Source: Thermoplasmata archaeon
Lineage (GTDB): Archaea; Thermoplasmatota; Thermoplasmata; Thermoplasmatales; GCA-001856825
Length of the DNA stretch: 5,719 nt
NCBI GenBank assembly: GCA_021793855.1
Contig: JAJYRY010000071.1
Location: forward strand, 1-5,719
Reading direction: 5' to 3'
The translations under genes and the position numbers were made by a program. Each line of letters starts with the position of its first letter. Within the stretch, counting starts at the first letter, position 1. The notes beneath the pieces are model-generated. The model was given only the letters and a program-made list of their open reading frames with translations. It did no database searches and was not told where the DNA came from. Positions 1 through 4,973 of the stretch are shown here, in pieces.

Positions 1-661
1 CCCCGACCGCTCCCTCTTGGAGGGCGTTGTAGACGAGGTTGAAAACGTCCGTCTCGGTGTTTAACTTTGGTCCACCGGCAACAACCAGTGGTACTGGCGT
101 TCCATCGGCTACCCTCCTGAAATTCTCGCAGTAGTAAGTCTTCACAACGTGCGCACCTAATTCAGCCGCAAGTCTGCAAGCCAGAGCTAGATACTTTGCA
201 TCCCTCTTCTCGAGTTCCTTACCGACTGCGGTTATTGCCATGACCGGCATACCAAAGTCTTCCCCCTGGTTGACCAGTTCTCCGAGATTGATAAGTGACT
301 GTTTCTCGTGTGGCGTCCCAACAAAGATCGACAACGCGACTGCTGAAACGTTGAGTCTCACAGCATCTTCCATGGATGTAGTGATCTCTTCATCGCTCAG
401 GTCCTCTTTGAGAACGCTCGCTCCTCCAGAGACCCTCAGCAGGATCGGAGTATCCCACTTGGGATCGATGGAAGATCTCAGGATACCCCTAGTGACCGCG
501 ACGGTGTCTGCGTATGGTAACAGCGGTTCGAGCATTTTCCTTGGATTTTCCAGTTTGTGCGTTGGTCCCATGAAGTATCCGTGGTCGGCTGCGAGCATCA
601 CGGATCGTCCAGTGGAAGGCTTTATCATTCTTGAAATTCGGTTACTCATTCCCCAGTCCAT
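1..661 (-). CDS. lsrF: LsrF-like class I aldolase/thiolase (DhnA family), 3' end beyond window
   Basis: The first 220 residues are visible; the C-terminus, probably about 45 residues judging from E. coli LsrF, lies past the left edge. The N-terminus DWGMSNRISRMIKPSTGRS, then VMLAADHGYFMGPT (21-34) and VTRGILRSS (56-64), closely follow E. coli LsrF as I remember it. LsrF is a DhnA-type TIM-barrel enzyme that cleaves 3-hydroxy-5-phosphonooxypentane-2,4-dione in autoinducer-2 breakdown. The Schiff-base lysine is expected at K174 in HVVKTYYCEN, and VVAGGPKL (193-200) fits the phosphate-binding loop. The ATG start has a purine-rich ribosome site (AAGGGGAAG) ending a few bases upstream. The reading frame stays open further upstream but that part does not resemble the family, so the protein lacks the roughly 30-residue N-terminal extension of E. 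coli LsrF. No other lsr gene is visible, so an AI-2 role is unproven; another sugar-phosphate or aminoshikimate-type aldolase substrate is possible. Confidence 0.8.
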   Translation of the reverse strand, partial: MDWGMSNRISRMIKPSTGRSVMLAADHGYFMGPTHKLENPRKMLEPLLPYADTVAVTRGILRSSIDPKWDTPILLRVSGGASVLKEDLSDEEITTSMEDAVRLNVSAVALSIFVGTPHEKQSLINLGELVNQGEDFGMPVMAITAVGKELEKRDAKYLALACRLAAELGAHVVKTYYCENFRRVADGTPVPLVVAGGPKLNTETDVFNLVYNALQEGAVG

Positions 662-701
662 TTTTCTTCCCCTTTTTAGCGGCCGCAAATGCCATCTTAG
701 G

Positions 702-713
702 CTAATAATATTT
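702..713 (-). promoter_or_regulatory. Possible TATA box for the LsrF-like gene
   Basis: On the minus strand the AT-rich stretch AAATATTATTAG lies in the 75-base gap after the GltD-like gene. It is about 45 bases before the LsrF-like start, which would give a leader of about 20 bases carrying the ribosome site AAGGGGAAG. This would let the aldolase be transcribed apart from the upstream flavoprotein gene. AT-rich stretches are common by chance, so this is a weak call. Confidence 0.3.
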
Positions 714-736
714 CTGTAGCAGGGACTGGCCAATCA

Positions 737-2176
737 CTAATAGTAGCTCTCTCCGTAGGGTCCCCTTTCAAAGTTGATCAACTTGACCGGAACGCTATCT
801 ATTTTTCCCATGTCCTTGAAGTAAAAGAGCATCCCCATACTTGCTCTTCCCGAGTCAGCTACTCCGCTTATTATGTCCTTCCTTGAGTTCGTTATGTCTC
901 CACCTGCAAATATACCCGGGAAACTCGTCATGTTGTACTGATTAACTATCAGATCACCAGAAGGAGTCACGTTGATCTTCTTCATCATTTCACGTGGAAT
1001 GAATGAGAAATCTCCCTTCTGACCGGTCGCTTCAATTACGGTGTCGACCTCAACCAAGTATTCTTTATCCTTGATCGGAACCGGTTCCCTTCGTCCCGTT
1101 CCCTTGTCAACCATCTCATTTTTCCAATACTTGATTCCCTTGACTTTTCCATTTTCTCCGACGTACTCGGTGGGTGTCACTTCCCAGATGAATTGGACCC
1201 TCTCCTCCTCTGCCTCATCGAGTTCTTCATTCGCGTTGCTCGATGGATAACCCGGTCTGTCAGTAACAGCCCTCCTGTACATAACTATGACTTTTTTCGC
1301 ACCAAGTCTGAAAGAAATTCTCGCTGCATCGAAAGCGGTGAATCCGCCCCCTATTATAGCAACAGTTTCTCCGACTTCTATCTTCTTTCCATAATTGACT
1401 TGCCCGAGGAAATCTAGGGCATGATATACCCCTTTGAGATCGACTCCCGGCGTGCGGGTCTTTGAGGGCTTCCAGTTTCCAATTGCGATGTAGACTCCAT
1501 TGTACTTTTGCACAAGTTCGTCAAACTGGACATCCCTTCCTATCTTCGTGTTGTAATGTATCTTGGCCCCGTAAGAAAGAACGTGATCCGTTTCCTTCTC
1601 TACAGTATCTCTTGATAGTCTGAAATCGGGGATTCCATGCACCATCATCCCTCCTGGTTTTTCGGTCTGTTCGAAAACATCAACCTGGATTCCATTGATT
1701 GAAAGATAAAATGCAGCGGAAAGACCGGAGGGTCCAGCTCCGATAATTGCAACCCTAGGATGACCTCCGAGGTCACTCTGAACAACGTCCAGCATCTCCC
1801 TGTAATCGGGGGAATTTTCTGAGATAAATCTCTTAATGTGTCTCGTGGCAACCGGTCCATTGTTATCGTCTAGAAGGCAATTGTCTTCGCAGGGATGCGG
1901 ACAGACGCTTCCACACACTCCAACAAAAGGAAGTTTCTCGAAATTGATCTTCAGCCCTTCCGCCAGGTTTCCGTTCTTTACCGCTATCTGGAATCCCGGT
2001 ACGTCGATCCTTGCAGGGCATCCTTCAATACAAAGACCGCATCCAATGCATCTGGATGCTTCGGCAGCGACTTCCTCTATCGTATAAGGTACCAGTGTTT
2101 GAACGTCCAGACTCTTAACTCTGTTGTCTGGATCAAAATGTTTTATAGGTACTCTCGAGTAGTTCACACTGTTCAA
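737..2176 (-). CDS. GltD-like FAD/NAD(P) oxidoreductase with N-terminal 4Fe-4S domain
   Basis: A complete 479-residue protein, the usual length of GltD/NfnL-type proteins. The N-terminal helical domain holds C43, C46, C49, C53 (CIGCGLCIEGCP) and C88, C92, C96, C100 (CGSVCPHPCEDNC), the two iron-sulfur motifs of the dihydropyrimidine dehydrogenase domain II family. An FAD-binding GAGPSG follows at 146-151, then PGGMMVHGIPDFRL (174-187), an NAD(P)-binding GGGFTA at 276-281 with MYRR (299-302) likely holding the NADPH phosphate, IEATGQ (381-386), and the closing flavin motif GIFAGGDI (421-428). Known relatives pass electrons between NAD(P)H and ferredoxin, glutamate synthase large subunit or sulfur compounds. 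No GltB partner is visible, so the electron acceptor is unknown. The start is TTG, supported by GGTGGA five bases upstream; a GTG three codons later would be too far from that site. The first cysteine motif is two residues shorter than the family norm. Confidence 0.9.
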   Translation of the reverse strand: MNSVNYSRVPIKHFDPDNRVKSLDVQTLVPYTIEEVAAEASRCIGCGLCIEGCPARIDVPGFQIAVKNGNLAEGLKINFEKLPFVGVCGSVCPHPCEDNCLLDDNNGPVATRHIKRFISENSPDYREMLDVVQSDLGGHPRVAIIGAGPSGLSAAFYLSINGIQVDVFEQTEKPGGMMVHGIPDFRLSRDTVEKETDHVLSYGAKIHYNTKIGRDVQFDELVQKYNGVYIAIGNWKPSKTRTPGVDLKGVYHALDFLGQVNYGKKIEVGETVAIIGGGFTAFDAARISFRLGAKKVIVMYRRAVTDRPGYPSSNANEELDEAEEERVQFIWEVTPTEYVGENGKVKGIKYWKNEMVDKGTGRREPVPIKDKEYLVEVDTVIEATGQKGDFSFIPREMMKKINVTPSGDLIVNQYNMTSFPGIFAGGDITNSRKDIISGVADSGRASMGMLFYFKDMGKIDSVPVKLINFERGPYGESYY

Positions 2177-2180
2177 ATAG

Positions 2181-2188
2181 ATCCACCG
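2181..2188 (-). promoter_or_regulatory. Ribosome binding site that decides the TTG start
   Basis: Minus-strand GGTGGA lies five bases before the TTG at 2176. It selects this TTG over the in-frame GTG at 2167, and a stop codon further upstream prevents a much longer N-terminus. It also implies that this gene, unlike its neighbours with leaderless-type promoters, is translated from a short leader. Confidence 0.5.
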
Positions 2189-2207
2189 ATTACGACAGTC
2201 CTTCCGA

Positions 2208-2215
2208 TAATAAAA
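2208..2215 (-). promoter_or_regulatory. Candidate TATA box for the GltD-like gene
   Basis: Minus-strand TTTTATTA lies 32-39 bases before the TTG start. Transcription starting about 25 bases downstream would leave a leader of roughly 10-15 bases, just enough to include the GGTGGA ribosome site. A second AT-rich site, the palindrome GTTTAAAC at 2231-2238, lies further upstream and could be an alternative element. Confidence 0.35.
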
Positions 2216-2250
2216 TGATTATGAGATAGGGTTTAAACTATTACCACCAA

Positions 2251-2267
2251 ATACTGTATGATACTGT
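2251..2267. repeat. ATACTGT direct repeat with nested palindrome, possible operator
   Basis: ATACTGT occurs twice with a 10-base period (2251-2257 and 2261-2267), so the copies lie on the same face of the helix. The first copy extends into the odd palindrome ATAC-T-GTAT (2251-2259). It lies between the GltD-like gene and the TnpB element, about 75-90 bases upstream of the GltD-like start. No regulator can be named, and a chance repeat in AT-rich DNA is possible. Confidence 0.25.
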
Positions 2268-2338
2268 TGAATGATGTGCAATCCTCATTGCTGCGTTTAA
2301 TGGAGAAAATTCATTTTTTCATTTTATTCATTTGGTAG

Positions 2339-2355
2339 AAGGGTACTCAACCCTT
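2339..2355 (+). repeat. Perfect hairpin upstream of tnpB, candidate left-end (LE) hairpin
   Basis: AAGGGT (2339-2344) and ACCCTT (2350-2355) form a perfect 6-bp stem with the 5-base loop ACTCA. It ends 28 bases before the tnpB start and overlaps the candidate TATA box. IS200/IS605 elements lack terminal inverted repeats and instead have subterminal hairpins bound by TnpA, so this fits a left-end hairpin. The left tip cannot be fixed from one copy; TTTAA at 2296-2300 is one possible target motif next to it. Confidence 0.45.
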
Positions 2356-2360
2356 ATATC
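2354..2360 (+). promoter_or_regulatory. TATA box for tnpB, leaderless-type spacing
   Basis: TTATATC lies 24-30 bases before the TTG start codon, the distance at which an archaeal TATA box would start transcription at or very near the first codon. The 3' arm of the upstream hairpin (ACCCTT, 2350-2355) runs into it, so factors binding the hairpin could interfere with TBP. Confidence 0.45.
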
Positions 2361-2383
2361 CAGAAAGAGAGGATATTGAAACA

Positions 2384-3622
2384 TTGGCTCATCCTTGGAA
2401 GTCTTCAGGATCAAAGAGAAGCATATGGTGGTACTACTCTCCATCCGACAACATTCTCCTTTATCTCAGAGACATGAGGGAAGCAACAAGATACGGAGTG
2501 ATGAAATCTTATCTTCACTGGAAGGGTGAAGGAACGATACCTTCTCCAATAGACCTCAGGAGGGAGATGAAGTCATGGTTCGACTCCCGCTACTGTTATG
2601 CGAGGCACCACATCAATCCGGTGTGCAGATCATCCATTGCCATACTCCGCTCATTCAGGAAGAACATGAGGGGGAAGGCATTCCCAGAAGTGAGGAAGCT
2701 ATCGATGAGACTGGACTCAGAGCTGGTCAAGATCGTCGGTGACAGGATAAGGATAACGATCAGGCCAGGTGAATATGAGTTCATCCCAATAAACACCAGG
2801 AATAAAAAGTTCAATGAGTACAGCAGATACAGAATTTCAGAACTTCTCATTACTGACAGGATAGTTTCCATCTCCTTCTCAATTAAGGTCGATAAGGAAA
2901 TATCTTCAGAGACTGTCGGAATGGACATCAATTTCAGTAACATCACTGGAACGGTCATAGACAGCGGCAGGATCACTGGAGTGATCGATATACCCACCAA
3001 TAACATTGTGAGCATACAGAACGACTTCTCACGAAGGAGACAGAAGTTACAGAAGCATCTAAGGAATCCACAGAAGATGAAGAAGAAGCTCAAGCAGACG
3101 AGAGGAAGACAGCAGAACCGCGTGAAAGATGCGATGCACAAGCTGTCCTCATCCCTCATAAAGGAGCATCCAGACTCCTCTTTCATATTGGAAGATTTGA
3201 AGAATATAAGAAGAACATCTGAACCAAAATCGAAGAAGCTCATAACATATCTCAACAGGTGGCCCTATAACCAATTCCAGAAGATGCTTGAATATAAATC
3301 TCATTACAAGACAATATACGTGAATCCAGAAGGGACTTCATCAGAATGTCCCGTATGTGGTGGAAAGGTAAAGCACCCAGCCTGGAAGATATCCAGATGT
3401 GAGAACTGTGGTCGGGACTACGACAGGGACAGGTTAGCCTCGCTGGCTATATCCCTCCGTGGACTTGACCTATGCGGAGACCCGTTCCCCGTGAGTGCGA
3501 TAGCCTCTATACCATCGATGATGGATGAATATCTGTACACCAGAAATCAGCCTGAGATTTCTGGAGCAGATGGGACTGAGATGGCATACGCTTCGAACGA
3601 TGTTATGCACAACAATGCATAA
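2384..3622 (+). CDS. tnpB: TnpB, RNA-guided RuvC-like nuclease of an IS200/IS605 (IS1341-type) element
   Basis: A complete 412-residue protein, typical of TnpB. RuvC-I is VGMDINFSNITG with D181; RuvC-II is FILEDLKNIRR with E270; a zinc finger with C322, C325, C339 and C342 (CPVCGGK ... CENCG) leads into RuvC-III DYDRDRLASLAI, with D349 (or D347) as the last acidic residue. All catalytic positions are kept, and the linker NRWPYNQFQKMLEYKS before the finger is as in the family. A basic, lysine- and arginine-rich stretch (217-246) may contact RNA. TnpB enzymes cut DNA next to a short motif, guided by RNA from the element's right end, and favour retention of the element. The tail after about residue 362 is unlike the family core and is encoded by DNA with strong hairpins, so its sequence is probably set by the overlapping RNA. 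The TTG start is chosen because a stop (TAG, 2336-2338) precedes it, no ATG lies between, and a TATA box is well placed. No tnpA is present. Confidence 0.92.
   Translation: MAHPWKSSGSKRSIWWYYSPSDNILLYLRDMREATRYGVMKSYLHWKGEGTIPSPIDLRREMKSWFDSRYCYARHHINPVCRSSIAILRSFRKNMRGKAFPEVRKLSMRLDSELVKIVGDRIRITIRPGEYEFIPINTRNKKFNEYSRYRISELLITDRIVSISFSIKVDKEISSETVGMDINFSNITGTVIDSGRITGVIDIPTNNIVSIQNDFSRRRQKLQKHLRNPQKMKKKLKQTRGRQQNRVKDAMHKLSSSLIKEHPDSSFILEDLKNIRRTSEPKSKKLITYLNRWPYNQFQKMLEYKSHYKTIYVNPEGTSSECPVCGGKVKHPAWKISRCENCGRDYDRDRLASLAISLRGLDLCGDPFPVSAIASIPSMMDEYLYTRNQPEISGADGTEMAYASNDVMHNNA
3540..3564 (+). repeat. 9-bp perfect inverted repeat inside the tnpB 3' coding end
   Basis: CCAGAAATC at 3540-3548 and GATTTCTGG at 3556-3564 are exact reverse complements separated by AGCCTGA. 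The loop could partly re-pair as TCAG/CTGA. It lies in the codons for the non-conserved C-terminal tail (about residues 386-394), which suggests selection on the RNA rather than the protein. Confidence 0.75.
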
Positions 3623-3624
3623 TG
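3601..3624 (+). repeat. Hairpin spanning the tnpB stop codon
   Basis: TTATGCA (3603-3609) and TGCATAA (3616-3622) pair perfectly around the loop CAACAA, and the flanking TG at each end can add two G-U pairs in RNA. The TAA stop is inside the 3' arm. A competing pairing of GCATA (3584-3588) with TATGC (3604-3608) is possible. Confidence 0.7.
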
Positions 3625-3798
3625 TTTAGAGAACGGTGTCTCTGGACCGATTTACTTTACTCTAGCCTCTCCTGTGGAGTTCAACGAATCTCAAAATATG
3701 CTATCACGAGGTTGCGAGTCAAGTGAGATCAGGAAAGCAAATGATAATGGTCTTTCAACTTCCCACGATTGCCGATAAAATGCGATATTAGATCTCCT

Positions 3799-4335
3799 TT
3801 ATCTTAGATGCATATTTTCAAGACTGTGGGCCGCCCGATAGAAGGTCGGATCTATATCCAGGCTCTTCTTGTACATTCTTTCAGCAAGCTTTTTTTTGCC
3901 GAGGCTTTCGAATATCTGGCCCTTCACGAAATAGAGGTCTGCCTTTTCTGGATTCAGTCTGGAGATTACTCTAAGATCGTCCAGTGCCATCTTCGGGAAA
4001 CCTATCATAGCGAGAGTTATTGCTCTGTTAAAGTATGAATCTACAGCCCTCTTGTTGCCCGCCTTTCTGAGCATTGCGATCGATTTTGAATAAAGGTCTA
4101 TGGCCTCTGAGTACAGTGAATCTTCTACCATTCCATTGGCAATTTCGTAGTACCTCCGTGAGATATTCCTGATCGCTTCTGCTCTGACCTTCTTACTTTC
4201 TGGAGAAGAAAACTCAGTTCTCAGCGAGTCTATCTGCTTTTCGACCTCGATCTCCTGTCTGTCCCTATCCAGAACACGCTCCATTTTTTCAGCGTTTACC
4301 GCCATAGCTAAAGTCGAGTTCTCACCATCTTTCAT
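3799..4335 (-). CDS. TPR-repeat protein, function unknown
   Basis: A complete 178-residue soluble protein with no signal peptide or membrane segment. Residues 15-57 are charged and helical (EKMERVLDRDRQEIEVEKQ and onward), possibly a coiled coil. After that come about three tetratricopeptide repeats: 60-93 (ANGMVEDSLYSEAIDLYSKS, degenerate), 100-133 (FNRAITLAMIGFPKMALDDL ... LNPEKAD) and 134-167 (FVKGQIFESLGKKKLAERMY ... DIDPTFYR). The repeats show the usual small and aromatic positions and the closing LNP/IDP turns. TPR arrays bind partner proteins; no partner can be named here. The gene converges on the TnpB element and is 248 bases from the next gene upstream, so it is probably a single-gene unit. 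The ATG is supported by a TATA-like box about 25 bases upstream, giving a leaderless message; a second ATG at residue 11 is less likely. Confidence 0.8.
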   Translation of the reverse strand: MKDGENSTLAMAVNAEKMERVLDRDRQEIEVEKQIDSLRTEFSSPESKKVRAEAIRNISRRYYEIANGMVEDSLYSEAIDLYSKSIAMLRKAGNKRAVDSYFNRAITLAMIGFPKMALDDLRVISRLNPEKADLYFVKGQIFESLGKKKLAERMYKKSLDIDPTFYRAAHSLENMHLR

Positions 4336-4355
4336 TAAGAAATTATGATAAATTT

Positions 4356-4365
4356 GATATTAAAG
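4356..4365 (-). promoter_or_regulatory. TATA box for the TPR gene, leaderless-type spacing
   Basis: Minus-strand CTTTAATATC is centred about 25 bases before the ATG at 4335, so transcription would start at or next to the start codon. No ribosome site precedes this ATG (the bases just before it read ATAATTTCTTA), which agrees with a leaderless message. Confidence 0.45.
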
Positions 4366-4562
4366 ACTTTTGTATCTTCAAAACACTTTTAGTCACATTG
4401 CATTTCTAAGTTACACTTCAATTTTACTGACCGAAAAGTTTGCCTGAAAGAGGTAGTAAGAGTTAGTGGGTCGACTATTTCTTTCATTGGAAATGCTGTG
4501 AGCTGGATGACGTTACTCTTCCCGGATTCGCTTGGTGGAGGGTTTACTAAATTTCTTTGAAC

Positions 4563-4582
4563 AAACTGAGTTTCCTAGAGGA
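4563..4582. repeat. Two adjacent small palindromes after the 108-residue gene
   Basis: AAACT-G-AGTTT (4563-4573) is directly followed by TCCT-AG-AGGA (4573-4582), ending two bases short of the stop codon of the minus-strand gene. The central gaps are too short for RNA hairpins, so they are more likely protein-binding sites or chance. The rest of the gap down to 4336 holds only the TPR gene promoter, as far as I can see. Confidence 0.25.
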
Positions 4583-4583
4583 C

Positions 4584-4910
4584 CTATATGCTATCGCGCC
4601 TGAACTCAATTCTTCCTTCCTCAAAAGTGAGAGAATATATGTCGTTCACTTCAAACTTTATGCCAAGTGACTCGTATTCCTCGTCAGATAGCCTCAGAAT
4701 AAGTTTTTGGTTCGGACGAGATTGGATTCCGACGGTTTGGGATATTCCCTTCATCAGGTCATTCACTAAATCTGGACCAAAAGTGAAACTCTGGACGGGA
4801 TGGTCCTTTTCGGTGACATATTCATCCAGGTCAATCTCCCGTCCCCTTGTTCTCGTATCTTGATCGTAATATGATGAAATATTTATGACCATAACCTTCT
4901 TGCTCAGCAT
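4584..4910 (-). CDS. Small conserved-looking protein of unknown function, possibly arcadin-1-like
   Basis: A complete 108-residue acidic protein without signal peptide, membrane segment or cysteines. The N-terminal part reads VMVINISSYYDQDTRTRGRE, a beta strand followed by a D-x-x-T-R-x-x-G turn. The middle (40-70) is variable, and the C-terminal half holds KLILRLSDEEYESLGIKFEV followed by NDIYSLTFEEGRIEFRR, a strand-helix-strand pattern. This layout reminds me of the arcadin-1-type small proteins first noticed beside crenactin in Crenarchaeota, but that is a recollection of pattern, not an alignment, and no actin gene is visible here. The gene has its own promoter: TTATAATATA lies about 25 bases before the ATG, again leaderless. 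An alternative start is M7, where the likeness to the family would begin. QueG lies 63 bases upstream in the same direction but need not be in the same transcript. Confidence 0.7.
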   Translation of the reverse strand: MLSKKVMVINISSYYDQDTRTRGREIDLDEYVTEKDHPVQSFTFGPDLVNDLMKGISQTVGIQSRPNQKLILRLSDEEYESLGIKFEVNDIYSLTFEEGRIEFRRDSI

Positions 4911-4930
4911 AATTCGTCAATGTAAATTGA

Positions 4931-4940
4931 TATATTATAA
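4931..4940 (-). promoter_or_regulatory. Strong TATA box for the 108-residue gene
   Basis: Minus-strand TTATAATATA, the best TATA-like match in the window, is centred about 25 bases before the ATG at 4910, so the message should be leaderless. It lies in the 63-base gap after queG and gives the small gene its own promoter. Confidence 0.55.
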
Positions 4941-4973
4941 TGTAGGTGCGCAGAATTCAGTGATCGAACCCGC

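Larger units (their letters stand above)
3540..3684 (+). ncRNA. Putative omega/reRNA scaffold from the right end of the TnpB element
   Basis: Four hairpins follow one another across the end of tnpB. Arms CCAGAAATC/GATTTCTGG (3540-3564) form 9 bp with a 7-base loop. TTATGCA/TGCATAA (3603-3622) form 7 bp around CAACAA and include the stop codon. TTTAGAGA/TCTCTGGA (3625-3646) form 8 pairs with two G-U. CTCC/GGAG (3669-3679) is followed by TTCAAC. TnpB guide RNAs overlap the 3' end of tnpB and end at the right tip of the element, with the flanking DNA as guide; in archaea, sense RNAs overlapping tnpB 3' ends are known. TCAA at 3681-3684 equals the right cleavage tetranucleotide of IS608. The 5' limit is only the first hairpin; the true RNA may start elsewhere. 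If the tip is right, the guide begins at about 3685 (CGAATCTCAAAATATGCTAT). Confidence 0.55.

Noticed and set aside
240..719. Plus-strand open frame of 159 codons
   Set aside because: It lies opposite the LsrF-like gene, which matches a known family over its whole visible length; the plus-strand translation is serine-rich and resembles nothing.
2200..2384. CRISPR or tandem repeat array suggested by the TTCATTTT-like and ATACTGT repeats
   Set aside because: The repeats are 7-9 bases, only two or three copies, and lack regular spacers; they are low-complexity AT-rich DNA or a small operator at most.
2596..3255. Minus-strand open frame of 219 codons inside tnpB
   Set aside because: It is the antisense shadow of the TnpB core; its hydrophobic runs are reversed lysine and arginine codons, and no promoter or ribosome site stands out.
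3623..3643. Hairpin AGAGA/TCTCT as a rho-independent terminator of tnpB
   Set aside because: No T-run follows the stem, archaeal termination relies mainly on T-rich tracts, and the hairpin fits better as part of the structured right-end RNA.
4389..4487. Minus-strand 32-codon open frame (MKEIVDPLTL...) in the gap between the 108-residue gene and the TPR gene
   Set aside because: Too short, with no recognisable motif, no convincing ribosome site and no well-placed TATA box; such frames occur by chance.
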